Positions 15,986 to 25,124 of a stretch of DNA of 52,764 nucleotides are shown piece by piece (the stretch's first letter is position 1; each line of letters opens with the position of its first letter). The translations under genes and the position numbers were made by a program. The notes below the pieces were generated by a model that was given only the letters and a program-made list of their open reading frames with translations, was not told where the DNA came from and searched no databases. Source of the DNA: an uncultured Ruminococcus sp. (GTDB taxonomy: Bacteria > Bacillota > Clostridia > Oscillospirales > Ruminococcaceae); the NCBI GenBank assembly GCA_934474025.1, contig CAKSMF010000009.1, forward strand, positions 1 through 52,764, read 5' to 3'.

Positions 15986-16470
15986 TCATCGAAGTTATTA
16001 TTATTGAATGTTGTTGAAGTTTTAAGTGTACTGCTTATCTTGGATTTTACAATTTTTATACTCTGAATATTCTTTGTATAATGAGCTTCAGTATCATTAA
16101 GCATTTTTGCAATTGCAAGAGCTGCATTTTGTTGAATAGCCTTTGATGAATTCTGAGCTTTTGTAATCATATCAATTGCCTGTTTTCTTGCTTCAACAAC
16201 TATAGCTTCATGGGATACAAGTTGTTCAGCTTTGTCTTCTGCACGGCGAACAATATCTTCTGCACTTGCTTTTGCGTTGCTTAAGATACGTTGACTTTCT
16301 TTTTCAATTTCCTTTGCTTCTTTGAGTTCCTGATTTATATTGAGTCGCACATCATTAACAAGTTCTCTGAGACGGTCGCCGTCAATAATTCTTCTGTGCT
16401 GAACAAATGGAACAGTAGAAGAATTGTCAATCAGTTCATCTATTTCATTAAGGATATCTTCAATATTCAT
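15979..16470 (-). CDS. Coiled-coil ATPase-subunit-like protein
   Basis: A 163-residue, almost entirely helical protein with a long coiled coil (about residues 35-125) rich in Glu, Lys and Ala. It resembles DivIVA-like or V/F-type ATPase stalk subunits, and homologues next to coaD in Clostridia are often annotated simply as ATPase, though no nucleotide-binding motif exists. There is no membrane segment. It lies 6 bases after coaD and so shares its transcript. A cell-envelope or division scaffold role is possible but unproven. Confidence 0.7.
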   Translation of the reverse strand: MNIEDILNEIDELIDNSSTVPFVQHRRIIDGDRLRELVNDVRLNINQELKEAKEIEKESQRILSNAKASAEDIVRRAEDKAEQLVSHEAIVVEARKQAIDMITKAQNSSKAIQQNAALAIAKMLNDTEAHYTKNIQSIKIVKSKISSTLKTSTTFNNNNFDEK

Positions 16471-16476
16471 AACATC

Positions 16477-16968
16477 TTACCTTTCTTTAATAAGTCTTTG
16501 TTGTATATTTTCAAGAATAGCCTCCGGTACAAAATGACTTATATCGCCACCAAAACAAGCAATCTGTTTTACAACGCTTGAACTTAAATACATATTTTCA
16601 GCGGAAGTTGTAAGAAATACCGTTTCTGCACCTGAATAAAGCTTTTTATTAGCAAGTGCCATCTGAAATTCATACTCAAAGTCACTTACAGCACGAAGTC
16701 CCTTTACTATTGCGATAGCACCGACATTTTTTACATAATCGGCAAGAAGACCATCAAGAATATCAATAACCACGTTGTCAAGATTACTTGTAACGGCTTC
16801 TATCATTAACATTCTCTCGGTTGTAGTGAAACTCGGTGTTGATTTTCCGGCATTGCGTGAAATCAGAACAATAACCTTATCAAATAGCTTTGATGCTCTT
16901 GTAATTATATCAAGATGACCAAGTGTTACAGGGTCAAAGCTACCCGGACAAACTGCAATTCTTCTCAT
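16477..16968 (-). CDS. coaD: Phosphopantetheine adenylyltransferase
   Basis: CoaD adds AMP to 4'-phosphopantetheine, giving dephospho-CoA. The 163-residue protein starts MRRIAVCPGSFDPVTLGHL with the T/HxGH nucleotidyltransferase motif, has VKGLRAVSDFEYEFQMALAN, and ends with SSSVVKQIA. The ATG at 16968 is chosen over an upstream codon because family members start here and GGAGG lies 10 bases upstream. Its ATG overlaps the rsmD stop (ATGA). Confidence 0.97.
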   Translation of the reverse strand: MRRIAVCPGSFDPVTLGHLDIITRASKLFDKVIVLISRNAGKSTPSFTTTERMLMIEAVTSNLDNVVIDILDGLLADYVKNVGAIAIVKGLRAVSDFEYEFQMALANKKLYSGAETVFLTTSAENMYLSSSVVKQIACFGGDISHFVPEAILENIQQRLIKER

Positions 16969-17522
16969 TCTTCCGACACCTCCGGAAATGATTTGCAAAG
17001 TATTGAAACGTTAATTTTTCCGTAACGGTAAGTTTTTTTTATAGTAAAGCCCTCTGGTATTGAAGGTTCATTTGCTTCTGTTTCATATTCGCAAATTATA
17101 AAACCGCCGTCATTAACTTTTTTTGCAACAAATGGAAGAATATTATCAATATGATTATGACGGTAAGGAGGGTCAAGAATAATTATGTCAAAAGTCTTTT
17201 TTGTAAGTTTTATATAGTCATAACTGTCACGGTTGATTACTTCCGATTGCTTTTCAAAACCGATAGAACGCAAGTTATCATTTATACAACGGATAGACCT
17301 TTGTGAACTGTCTACAAAAACAGCTTTTGACGCTCCACGGCTGATAGCTTCAATTCCCATTTGACCGCTTCCGGCAAAAAGGTCAAGTACATAAGTACCT
17401 TCAATTTCAAACTGAATAGCTGAAAAAACAGCCTCTTTAACTTTATCTGTGGTAGGTCTCACATCAAGACCTTCCGGGGCATTAATACGTCTGCCCTTTG
17501 CAATACCTGTAATAACTCTCAT
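16965..17522 (-). CDS. rsmD: 16S rRNA (guanine966-N2)-methyltransferase
   Basis: RsmD methylates G966 of 16S rRNA using SAM. The protein begins MRVITGIAKGRRI, with RPTTDKVKEAVFSAI, the SAM-binding VLDLFAGSGQMGIEAISRGA and the catalytic LDPPY motif. Length (185 residues) is typical. ATG at 17522 has GGAG nine bases upstream; an upstream GTG has none. The rsmD-coaD pair is a very common arrangement in Firmicutes. Confidence 0.96.
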   Translation of the reverse strand: MRVITGIAKGRRINAPEGLDVRPTTDKVKEAVFSAIQFEIEGTYVLDLFAGSGQMGIEAISRGASKAVFVDSSQRSIRCINDNLRSIGFEKQSEVINRDSYDYIKLTKKTFDIIILDPPYRHNHIDNILPFVAKKVNDGGFIICEYETEANEPSIPEGFTIKKTYRYGKINVSILCKSFPEVSEE

Positions 17523-17605
17523 TTCAATATGCTCCGTAGCCACACATAATTAAAGTGCGGTTTTCCGCATTTACGGCATACGGACGCCGGATTTATATAA
17601 AACTA

Positions 17606-17634
17606 ATTATAACTTATTTTGCGTTATTTGTCTA
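17606..17634 (-). promoter_or_regulatory. Promoter for rsmD-coaD
   Basis: On the minus strand TAGACA (17634-17629), 17 bases, TATAAT (17611-17606). The ~75-base leader that follows contains two small GC-rich hairpins (CGGC...GCCG and GCGGAAAACCGC), unusual in this AT-rich sequence. Confidence 0.7.
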
Positions 17635-17708
17635 TATTTTTTTTAAAAGATAGGTGAAAATCCACAAAAAAACATTTTTCTCTTTGTGAAATATGACATA
17701 GATTATGA

Positions 17709-18287
17709 TTATTGCTTGTTAAAATAATCAATTCCTCTGGTTGGTCTAAAATATGTTCTTATATAACCGTCAGTGGAAAGTATAACAAATTCGTTTGACT
17801 GTTCTATGTAATAAACGCCGTCTCCGTCATCTGCTTCAACTTTAAAAAGGGCTTCCGGATTGTTTATTACATCACTTGCACCCTTTTCGTAATCCTGAGC
17901 AGTAAGGTAATTGAATTCTGAAAATTCACCGCCATGTTTTTGAAAGTGTTGATTAAGTAGTTTTTCATTCCGGAAATGATATTCAATATAGTTGTTGTCA
18001 TCAGTGAAAATTTCAGTAGCTTCTTCAGAAAATATTTCAGAAGTAATTTCAGTAATAAGTTCAGTGACGGTTTCTGTAACAGTTTCCGTAGTTGATTCGG
18101 TGGCAGTTTCCGTGATAATTTCTGTAATAGGTTCAGTAGTAGTTTCAATAATAGATGAAGTAACGGTTTCAGTAATGGAGCTTTCGGGTAAATTTTCGGA
18201 TTCATTGTCAAGGTTGAAAAAAATAACTCCTGCTCCGGCTAAAATTACTACTATACCAGAAATAATACTTACTATTTTTTTATTCAT
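17709..18287 (-). CDS. Secreted or membrane-anchored protein with BECR-like nuclease domain
   Basis: The 192-residue product has an N-terminal membrane segment (residues 5-24), a Thr/Glu repeat linker (about 38-95, ETVTET units), and a compact C-terminal domain (about 100-192). That domain has HFQKHGGEF (His114, His118), YEKGASDVINNP, YYIEQSNEFVILSTDGYIRTYF and a final DYFNKQ, a pattern I associate with BECR-fold (barnase/EndoU/colicin-like) toxin RNases of polymorphic toxin systems. His and Arg-Thr (177-178) would be catalytic. No immunity gene is recognisable beside it. Its ATG overlaps the ybaK stop. The toxin call is inference from motif memory. Confidence 0.6.
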   Translation of the reverse strand: MNKKIVSIISGIVVILAGAGVIFFNLDNESENLPESSITETVTSSIIETTTEPITEIITETATESTTETVTETVTELITEITSEIFSEEATEIFTDDNNYIEYHFRNEKLLNQHFQKHGGEFSEFNYLTAQDYEKGASDVINNPEALFKVEADDGDGVYYIEQSNEFVILSTDGYIRTYFRPTRGIDYFNKQ

Positions 18288-18760
18288 AATGTGATATCCT
18301 CAAATTTTGCATTTATTGATTTTGCAAGTTCAACAGGTGATAAATGTATCTGTGTACCGATTCTTCCGCCACTGATATAGAACAATGGCAGATTTTCCGC
18401 TGAATTATGGATTACTGTAACAAATTGTTTTTTCATTCCTATTGGAGTACAGCCTCCACGGACATAACCGGTAATTTTATTTATATCCTTTACATGAATG
18501 AGTTCAACGGATTTTTCGCCCACACTTTTTGCGGATTTTTTTAAATCAAGTTCAAGGGCAACCGGCAACAGAAAACAATAATAATTACCGGTTTTACCTT
18601 TTGCAACAAGGGTCTTGAAAGTTTCTTCAACAGGCTGACCAAGAGCATTAGCACAGGTTATTCCGTCTGTAAATTCGCCACAGTCATATGACTGCATAGT
18701 ATATTCTATTTTGTTTTTTTCAAGAAAACGCATGGCATTTGTTTTAACTTCTTTTCCCAT
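18284..18760 (-). CDS. ybaK: Cys-tRNA(Pro)/Cys-tRNA(Cys) deacylase, YbaK/EbsC family
   Basis: YbaK removes cysteine from mischarged tRNA(Pro). The 158-residue protein shows the family layout: TNAMRFLEKNKIEYTMQSYD at the start, VEETFKTLVAKGKTG, LDLKKSAKSVGEKSVELI, and the signature GYVRGGCTPIGMKK, ending FYISGGRIGTQIHLSPVEL. The ATG at 18760 has AAAGGTGA seven bases upstream; an upstream GTG overlaps that site. It follows queH closely and overlaps the nuclease-like gene by ATGA. Confidence 0.93.
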   Translation of the reverse strand: MGKEVKTNAMRFLEKNKIEYTMQSYDCGEFTDGITCANALGQPVEETFKTLVAKGKTGNYYCFLLPVALELDLKKSAKSVGEKSVELIHVKDINKITGYVRGGCTPIGMKKQFVTVIHNSAENLPLFYISGGRIGTQIHLSPVELAKSINAKFEDITL

Positions 18761-18765
18761 GAAAA

Positions 18766-19383
18766 TCACCTTTTTTCTGAATTTATCTTACTGTATATAC
18801 AACCGCAGTAATTTTGCCTGTAAAGGTTGTATTGTCTGGAAAGCTCTATTGAATGTTTATATCCGTCATGTTTCTTGAAATCTGAATAAAGATATTCAAT
18901 ACCATACTTATGTGAAATTTCCGCACCGCATTCGTTTATGAAAGTGCAGTCTTTATGCGGACTTATAGTCAATGTAGTTGTGAAGTAATCAGAATTAAGC
19001 AATACAGCTTTCTGAGCAGTCATTTCAAGTCGATATGATATGCATTTCTGACAACGTTCACTGCGTTCCGGAAGTTTCTCAAGACCTTTTGCGAGATTGT
19101 AAAAAACTTCCGGATTATATTTTTCTTCAATAATATTTACATTGAGATTGGCTTCATGCACAAATCTTTTAAGTTCGTCCAGACGATATACAAATTCGCT
19201 TTCCGGAGATATATTAGGATTACAGAAATACAATGTTATATTAAAATATTTTTCTATAAACATCAATGTGTGACTACTGCATGGAGCACAGCACGCATGA
19301 AGCAACAATGACGGTTTTTTATTGGATTTTTCAATTTCTGATAATTTATCATCAAGAATTTTTCCATAATTTACTTTTTGCAT
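18766..19383 (-). CDS. queH: Epoxyqueuosine reductase QueH
   Basis: QueH carries out the last step of queuosine tRNA modification and is the non-orthologous replacement for cobalamin-dependent QueG. The 205-residue protein has HACCAPCSSH near residues 29-38, RSERCQKCISYRL near 107, and YCGCIYSK at the C-terminus, matching the conserved adjacent and paired cysteines that bind a 4Fe-4S cluster and metal. It starts one base inside the ricT stop (TAATG) after GAGGGAA. Confidence 0.95.
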   Translation of the reverse strand: MQKVNYGKILDDKLSEIEKSNKKPSLLLHACCAPCSSHTLMFIEKYFNITLYFCNPNISPESEFVYRLDELKRFVHEANLNVNIIEEKYNPEVFYNLAKGLEKLPERSERCQKCISYRLEMTAQKAVLLNSDYFTTTLTISPHKDCTFINECGAEISHKYGIEYLYSDFKKHDGYKHSIELSRQYNLYRQNYCGCIYSKINSEKR

Positions 19384-20249
19384 TATTTTCCCTCAAGATT
19401 TTTAAGAGCTTTCATTTCATCACGATTTACTTTTATTTCAGCATCTTTCAGAAGTTTTACTTCGCTTCTGTCAAGGATTACTGGAACTTCTGATTTTTCA
19501 GTTTTTATACGAAGTTTTCCGGTAATTAAATTAGCGTCCTCAACACGACCTTTATTACCTTCAGGAGTTACAACAATTGCCCCCACCTTTGGAGTAATTT
19601 TTAAAAGTGCTTCATAAGCATTCTGTTCATTTTTCAGGCAACACATTAGTCTGCCACAAGTACCAGAAATTTTTGTCGGATTAAGTGATAAACCTTGTTC
19701 TTTAGCCATTTTTATTGATACAGGCTGAAAATCTCCCATATAACTTTTGCAACAAAATTCACGTCCGCATATTCCGAGACCTCCTAAAATCTTAGCCTTG
19801 TCACGAACACCGATTTGTCTTAATTCTATACGTGTACGGAATATTGCTGCTAAATCTTTTACGAGTTCACGGAAATCAACACGGTTTTCAGCTGTAAAAT
19901 AAAAAAGTAACTTGCTGTTATCAAAAGTGCATTCAACGTCAATAAGATGCATTTTCAGTTTTCGGAAAGCTATTTTTTCTTCGCATATTTTAAAAGCGTC
20001 TTTTTCTTTTTGTTTGTTGCGAGCAAGAATTTTCATATCATGTTCGGTGGCAAGTCGTATAACTGGTTTAAGAGGTGCAGTTATTTCATTGTCATTGATT
20101 TGCCTGTTAGCAATTGCGACTTCTCCGCATTCAGTACCGTTAGCGGTTTCGACAACAGCCATATCACCGATATTCAACTGTATTCCTTCAGGGGAAAAAT
20201 AATATACTTTTCCGACTTTTTTGAATCGGATACCTACTATTTCTTTCAT
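19383..20249 (-). CDS. ricT: PSP1-domain protein RicT (YaaT)
   Basis: RicT works with RicA and RicF as the Y-complex, which stimulates RNase Y cleavage of mRNAs and in Bacillus affects sporulation and competence. The 288-residue protein has the PSP1 core with two cysteine clusters, GICGREFCCKSY and GTCGRLMCCLKNE, used for Fe-S binding. An N-terminal KVYYFSPEG segment and a C-terminal VGAIVVTPEGNKGRV domain also fit. It follows holB by 17 bases, the same order as in Bacillus. Confidence 0.95.
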   Translation of the reverse strand: MKEIVGIRFKKVGKVYYFSPEGIQLNIGDMAVVETANGTECGEVAIANRQINDNEITAPLKPVIRLATEHDMKILARNKQKEKDAFKICEEKIAFRKLKMHLIDVECTFDNSKLLFYFTAENRVDFRELVKDLAAIFRTRIELRQIGVRDKAKILGGLGICGREFCCKSYMGDFQPVSIKMAKEQGLSLNPTKISGTCGRLMCCLKNEQNAYEALLKITPKVGAIVVTPEGNKGRVEDANLITGKLRIKTEKSEVPVILDRSEVKLLKDAEIKVNRDEMKALKNLEGK

Positions 20250-20266
20250 TTTTTTCTCCAGTCTTT

Positions 20267-21250
20267 TTAAAGTATTGTTTCAATAATTTCCGCACACATG
20301 GCTGACATTGCCAACGGAATATTTACATTACATTCAACGGTATGCCATGCACGTTCAATACAGCGGTGAATATTTTCAGCCTGTCTTGAAGTCAGCATAT
20401 ACGAAAGTTTTACAGCACCTTCACGGAAACAGCCGATATTTTCGGCTTCTGTATCCTGTATCAGTACGGCGGAATCCCTTATAAGTTTATCCAGCATTGA
20501 AAGAACAGTTCGTACATTACTGCGGTCTTTACCTAAAGAAAACAACGCTGTATCAAGTGCATATTCATCTTTTTTTATTATACTATCAGCGAGCGATTTT
20601 GTCAAATCAACTTGTTGACGTAAATCTTCATTATTTATATATTCAGTACAAAGTCCTATATTGCCATGAAAGCAACTTACAGCCTTTTTGATATCTGATT
20701 GACTGAAATTTTCTTCGGCAAGGGAATTTTCAGCTTCTTCCTCACTGCACGGGGAAACTCCGAAACATACACATCTTGAAATTATGGTTGGCAGAAAATC
20801 GGACTTTGTTTCCGATGTAAATATAAAATATGCATAATCCGGTGGTTCTTCAATGATTTTAAGTAATGTATTTTGTGTGCGTGCATCCATGTTGTGACAG
20901 TCACGGAAAATATATACTTTTATTCCACTGTCGTTGTTTGGTTTTATGAAAGCGTCTGAACAAATTTTTCTTGCTGTATCAACCGAATATCCACCGAGTT
21001 TGCCGGAAGTTTCAACGTATACAACATCAGGGTGCGTATTTTTTTCAACATTTCTGCAAGCACTGCAAACACCACACGGCATATTGTTTATAGGACTGCG
21101 ACATATAAGCAGACTTGTATAAAATTTAGCCATAAGTTTTTTGCCTGTACCTTTTTCCCCATAAAATAAAACTGTATGTGCAGTACGTCCTGTTTTGCAC
21201 ATATTGCATAGATTTGAAATCAATTGATTATTTCCATATATTTTTTTCAT
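20267..21250 (-). CDS. holB: DNA polymerase III delta-prime subunit
   Basis: The delta-prime subunit is part of the clamp loader. The 327-residue protein has a Walker-A-like GEKGTGKK near residues 31-38, a zinc module with Cys at CRSPINNMPCGVCSAC (50-65), KIIEEPPDYAYFIFTSE near 130-150 and the SRC sensor-1 motif (TIISRCVCF). The C-terminal collar domain is divergent. It heads the holB-ricT-queH-ybaK group. Confidence 0.93.
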   Translation of the reverse strand: MKKIYGNNQLISNLCNMCKTGRTAHTVLFYGEKGTGKKLMAKFYTSLLICRSPINNMPCGVCSACRNVEKNTHPDVVYVETSGKLGGYSVDTARKICSDAFIKPNNDSGIKVYIFRDCHNMDARTQNTLLKIIEEPPDYAYFIFTSETKSDFLPTIISRCVCFGVSPCSEEEAENSLAEENFSQSDIKKAVSCFHGNIGLCTEYINNEDLRQQVDLTKSLADSIIKKDEYALDTALFSLGKDRSNVRTVLSMLDKLIRDSAVLIQDTEAENIGCFREGAVKLSYMLTSRQAENIHRCIERAWHTVECNVNIPLAMSAMCAEIIETIL

Positions 21251-21274
21251 AGATTTTACCTGTCTAAATAAATT

Positions 21275-21298
21275 TCAGGGCATGATAACACGCCCTGA
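21275..21298 (-). terminator. Hairpin between the decarboxylase-like gene and holB
   Basis: TCAGGGC (21275-21281) pairs with GCCCTGA (21292-21298) around 10 bases. The minus-strand tail AAATTTATTT is a weak U-tract, so it may be a partial terminator. Confidence 0.5.
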
Positions 21299-21312
21299 GT
21301 TGTATCATAATT

Positions 21313-22641
21313 CTATTTTATCACAATTACTTCTGAAATGCCATAGTTTAAGAAAATATTTATTGAATTTCTATCAATTCGTTCACCGCTTGCAACAATC
21401 GGAACAGCAGGCGGACATGGTACTTTTACAGATGCACATATACGTCCCTCTGAATCTTTAACGGGAATGGTTTCGCTTTCTGAAAAGACAGCGTCATGTA
21501 CAGAGGTTACACGTTCCGGAAGTTTAATTTTGAAATCCATGCTGTATGGAGATACTTTTTTACACTTTGCAATGGATTTTTCTAACGCCTCAGAAAGTCT
21601 TTCATAATCAGTATCTATGCAAATCGGTGACATAAGAAGTATTACAAGTGAATTGTCTGAATACTCGCATTCTACGCCGTTCTGTCGGAGATGTTCAGCA
21701 AGTTCAATTCCATTGAATCCGCTTTCAGAAGCCCTTATTGTAATATGGAAAGGTTCACCGTCTGCGAATAGTAATTTATCCGAAAATCTTTGGCGGAAGT
21801 TATGTAAACAGATAAGATTATTTTTTATATCTGAAATTATTTTTTCTGAAATATACTTGTTGCATAAATCCAGTGACATCATTATTAAATACGACGGACT
21901 TGTTGAACCAAACATATTCATAGCTTGTTTAAGTAACGAAACATATTCCGGTACTGAAGTATGTAACATTGATGCTCCCGTAAGAGCAGGCAACATTTTA
22001 TGTGCCGAATCACAACACATATCTGCTCCCAATGTTATGGGGTGTATATCCTCTGGCATAAACTTGAGATGAGCTCCGTGTGCATTGTCAACTATAAGTC
22101 TTGCATTGTATTTGTGACATATTCTTGCAAGTTCGGATATATCAGCAGTTTTTCCCGTATAGTCAGGTGAAGTCACATACAATGCAGATAGTTTTTCAGA
22201 ATGTTTAAGTGCTTGTTCAACGTCATTTAAATTTATGTTGCCTGAAAGTATTCCGTCTGAATATTCCGGCATAATCCATTCAACATCAAGGTCAAGCAAT
22301 GCTACAGAGTTCATAAATGCTCTATGAACATTACGAACTGCAAAAATTTTTCTGTTTTCAGATTTCATTATATAGAGCATTGTCTGTATGCATAATGTTG
22401 AACCGCCTGTTGAGTAGACTGTTCTGGAAGTACCATAAAGTTCAGACATATTTTTTTCGCTTTGCTGAATAATTCCATTGGCTTCAAAAAGACTGTCTGC
22501 CCCTGAAATTTCCGTTATATCAAATGCATACATTAAGGAAAGTTCTGAAATAATGCTTTTTCCTTTATGAGCAGGCATATGACATCTTAATGTATTGGAA
22601 TCTGCATATTTTTTCAGAAAATCATAAATAGGTGTATTCAT
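21313..22641 (-). CDS. Orn/Lys/Arg decarboxylase-family PLP enzyme
   Basis: A fold-type I PLP enzyme of 442 residues, close to Bacillus YaaO/SpeA-type short decarboxylases. Hallmarks are HMPAHKG near 21-27, TEISGADSLFEANGII, TGGSTLCIQTM (78-88), VDNAHGAHLKF (Asp185, His188), and the PLP-lysine motif DSAHKMLPALTGASML (Lys215). It probably decarboxylates arginine, lysine or ornithine for polyamine synthesis; the substrate cannot be told. YaaO also lies near holB in Bacillus, supporting orthology. The hairpin repeat copy C fills its upstream gap. Confidence 0.88.
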   Translation of the reverse strand: MNTPIYDFLKKYADSNTLRCHMPAHKGKSIISELSLMYAFDITEISGADSLFEANGIIQQSEKNMSELYGTSRTVYSTGGSTLCIQTMLYIMKSENRKIFAVRNVHRAFMNSVALLDLDVEWIMPEYSDGILSGNINLNDVEQALKHSEKLSALYVTSPDYTGKTADISELARICHKYNARLIVDNAHGAHLKFMPEDIHPITLGADMCCDSAHKMLPALTGASMLHTSVPEYVSLLKQAMNMFGSTSPSYLIMMSLDLCNKYISEKIISDIKNNLICLHNFRQRFSDKLLFADGEPFHITIRASESGFNGIELAEHLRQNGVECEYSDNSLVILLMSPICIDTDYERLSEALEKSIAKCKKVSPYSMDFKIKLPERVTSVHDAVFSESETIPVKDSEGRICASVKVPCPPAVPIVASGERIDRNSINIFLNYGISEVIVIK

Positions 22642-22670
22642 TTTTTCGACTCCTTGTTTGTTTTTTTTAA

Positions 22671-22828
22671 TCTACAGTCGGCAATTTACAAAAACTAACG
22701 AGTCAGTGTATGCCCGACTATAATTTGCCTAATGTCAATAGCAGATACTGATTTATCTCCGCACATCACTGCCGTTAAGTTTCTGATTTACAATTAATCT
22801 CATCATCTATAGAGGTGATAGAATGTTT
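22671..22828 (-). repeat. Intergenic structured repeat, copy C
   Basis: This copy has both blocks of copy B but about 75 bases apart. Block 1: AGTCGG-CA (22676-22683) pairs with TG-CCCGACT (22711-22719), TACA (22687) with TGTA (22707), and ACT (22694) with AGT (22701) around AACG. Block 2 (22798-22828) is the hairpin TCTCATCATCTATAG...GGTGATAGAAT. Helices keep pairing although bases differ from copy B. It fills the gap between uvrC and the decarboxylase-like gene. Confidence 0.65.
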
Positions 22829-22829
22829 G

Positions 22830-24650
22830 TTAAAGATTTTGGATTACTTCCCATAATTCAAGGGCAGTGGCTGAATTTATACCAATAGTCTGAGCGAGTT
22901 CTTCCGGAGTGACTTTTTTCAGATTATCTTTTGTTTTGTATTTTATCAATAGTTTTTCGGATTTCTTTTCACCAATTCCCTTTACAGTAGTGAGTTCAGA
23001 AAGATAAGTTTTCTTTTTATGTTTAGAGTGCATATAGCTTACTGAATAACGATGTACTTCGTCTTGTATACGTGTTACAAGCATGAAAGCAGATTGTAAA
23101 TTATTAATCTGAATTTCACGCCCTTCAGATGCTATGGCTCTTGTACGGTGCTTGTCATTTTTGACCATTCCGAAAACCGGTATATTCAGTCCTAAATCCT
23201 GTATGAGTTCTGTTATTGTACTGACATGACCTTTTCCGCCGTCAAGCAATATAAGGTCTGGAGTACGACAAAAATATTCATCACCTTCCTGATTGATAAT
23301 ATGCATAAGACGACGTGTAAGCACTTCATACATACTTTCATAGTCATTCTGATACTGGATTTGTTTTACTGTAAACCTTTTATAAGCTTTTTTCAAAGGT
23401 CTGCCATTTTCAAATACAACCATTCCGGCAACGATTGATTCATTTGAAAGATTGGAAATATCATATGCTTCAATGTATTCAGGAGTTTTTTCAAGCCCTA
23501 ATAATTTCCCTAACTGTTCAAGGGCAGTAATTTCTTTTCCGGTGCGGTTGTTCTGTAATGCAACATATTCTGCGTTGTTGTTCTTTGCAAGTTTAAGTAA
23601 TTCCATTTGGTTTCCTTTTTTTGGTACGCTGAAAGTAACTTTTTTTCCGTGCCTGTTGTTAATCATTTCTTGAATAAGGTTATAATCTTCGGGAAGATAT
23701 TCTACTATTATAATTTTTGGAATATCTTCCCTATTATAGTAGTACTGCATTATGAATGAGTTTAAAATATCATCATCTGAATTGTTTCCAAATTCTATTA
23801 CAGTTTTGTCATAAAGACGGTTATTACGGTACATAAGCACTGAAACATATATTTTGTCATCAAATTCAGATGTGGCTATAATATCGGCATTTTCAATACT
23901 ATTATCAATGATTTTCTGTTTTTGTGCTGATTTTTTTATAGATGCTATTCTGTCACGAAGCATAATTGCTTTTTCAAAATCAAGATTTTCTGATGCCTGA
24001 TTCATTTCTTTTTCCATGCGTTCTATTGATTCGGAACTTCCGTTTTTTATAAAGCTTTTTGCCTGTTCTATGATTGTTAAGTATTCGGAACGGCTTATTT
24101 TTCCGGTACATACTCCCATGCAGTTTTTTATGTGATAGTTCAGGCAAGGACGTTGTTTTCTGAAATCCTGCGGAAATTTTCTATTACAGGTTGGAAGTTT
24201 AAAAACTCTGTTTACTTCGTTTACAGTTTCTCTTGCAATTAATCCGCTTGTATAAGGACTTGAATAAACGCCGGATTTAAGAGTATTTTTTTCAGCGGTA
24301 ATACGAGGGTATTGGTCGTCAGAAATCCTTATATAATGATATCCCTTATCATCTTTAAGGAGAATATTATATTTAGGCTGATGTTGTTTTATTAAACTGC
24401 ATTCCAATAATAAGGCTTCGTATTCACTGTTAGTAACAATAAAGTCATAATCATTGACATTTGAAACCATAGCACTTACTTTAGCAGTATGATTTGGATT
24501 TTCTCTGAAATAACTGCTTACACGTCTGTGTAAATTTTTAGCTTTTCCGATATATATAATGTTATTGTTTTTGTCTTTCATGATGTATACACCAGGTGCG
24601 GTTGTAAGTTTTGAAGTTTTTTCACGTAAGTATGGAAGTTTTTTATTCAT
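22830..24650 (-). CDS. uvrC: Excinuclease ABC subunit C
   Basis: UvrC makes both incisions in nucleotide excision repair. The 606-residue protein has an N-terminal GIY-YIG nuclease (GVYIMKDKNNNIIYIGKAKNL, residues 20-40), a cysteine group near 165-185, a UVR motif (LDFEKAIMLRDRI, ~225), the RNase H-like C-terminal nuclease with YDISNLSNESIVAGMVVF and LILLDGGKGHV, and helix-hairpin-helix repeats at the end. GGGGGAAA lies 10 bases before the ATG. The 177-base gap upstream holds no clear promoter, so uvrC may depend on the SOS-type promoter at 25435. Confidence 0.97.
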   Translation of the reverse strand: MNKKLPYLREKTSKLTTAPGVYIMKDKNNNIIYIGKAKNLHRRVSSYFRENPNHTAKVSAMVSNVNDYDFIVTNSEYEALLLECSLIKQHQPKYNILLKDDKGYHYIRISDDQYPRITAEKNTLKSGVYSSPYTSGLIARETVNEVNRVFKLPTCNRKFPQDFRKQRPCLNYHIKNCMGVCTGKISRSEYLTIIEQAKSFIKNGSSESIERMEKEMNQASENLDFEKAIMLRDRIASIKKSAQKQKIIDNSIENADIIATSEFDDKIYVSVLMYRNNRLYDKTVIEFGNNSDDDILNSFIMQYYYNREDIPKIIIVEYLPEDYNLIQEMINNRHGKKVTFSVPKKGNQMELLKLAKNNNAEYVALQNNRTGKEITALEQLGKLLGLEKTPEYIEAYDISNLSNESIVAGMVVFENGRPLKKAYKRFTVKQIQYQNDYESMYEVLTRRLMHIINQEGDEYFCRTPDLILLDGGKGHVSTITELIQDLGLNIPVFGMVKNDKHRTRAIASEGREIQINNLQSAFMLVTRIQDEVHRYSVSYMHSKHKKKTYLSELTTVKGIGEKKSEKLLIKYKTKDNLKKVTPEELAQTIGINSATALELWEVIQNL

Positions 24651-24827
24651 CTGTATATTTCCCCCGTTTCTGATAAATGATATAATCTGATAATATGCAT
24701 TAAAATATTCCTGATAAGACCGAAAAATATAAATACAATCATTCTGTACTTTTGAAGAATCAAATTATATTCTGTTATCAGTTTAAAAATATTCAGAAAT
24801 GTTTGTTTGACTTTGCAGAAGTATTTA

Positions 24828-25124
24828 TCAGAAATAATATTGCATAATCCGGTACATTCGGATTCTTGCACGTGACATAACTGCCGATACTGCTTGCGGA
24901 GTGATACCAAGTTGATGAGCAATTGTTACAGTATCAATATTCTTAAAATAGTATAACATAATAATTTCTTTTTGTCTCGGGGTAAGTTCATTATTAATAA
25001 CATTTAACAAAAGTTTTTTTAGTTTTCTTACAGAATCCTCCTCATTATTGCTTTCAAGAATAGCACGAATGCTTTTATCAGCTTCACCAGTATATGTATC
25101 AGAATAACTTTCACGTCTTGACAC
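24828..25124 (-). CDS. Sigma-70 region-4-like DNA-binding protein
   Basis: The 98-residue product is a stand-alone helix-turn-helix protein like sigma region 4: ELTPRQKEIIMLYYFKNIDTVTIAHQLGITPQAVSAVMSR-type arrangement over residues ~50-85. Region 2 is absent, so it is not a full sigma factor. Such proteins occur in prophages and conjugative elements. The frame is open further upstream, but AAGGAGGG nine bases before a GTG at 25124 fixes the start. It overlaps the upstream small gene by 14 bases. It may act on transcription of its own unit or of distant targets. Confidence 0.8.
   Translation of the reverse strand: MSRRESYSDTYTGEADKSIRAILESNNEEDSVRKLKKLLLNVINNELTPRQKEIIMLYYFKNIDTVTIAHQLGITPQAVSAVMSRARIRMYRIMQYYF

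Noticed and set aside
18000..18180. Repetitive tract possibly a CRISPR or tandem DNA repeat
   Set aside because: The repetition follows codons for Thr/Glu units in a secreted protein linker; there are no regular spacers.
24647..24922. Open frame of 91 codons between uvrC and the sigma-like gene
   Set aside because: It overlaps the end of the sigma-like gene, has no ribosome site and an unconvincing cysteine/isoleucine-rich composition; treated as chance.
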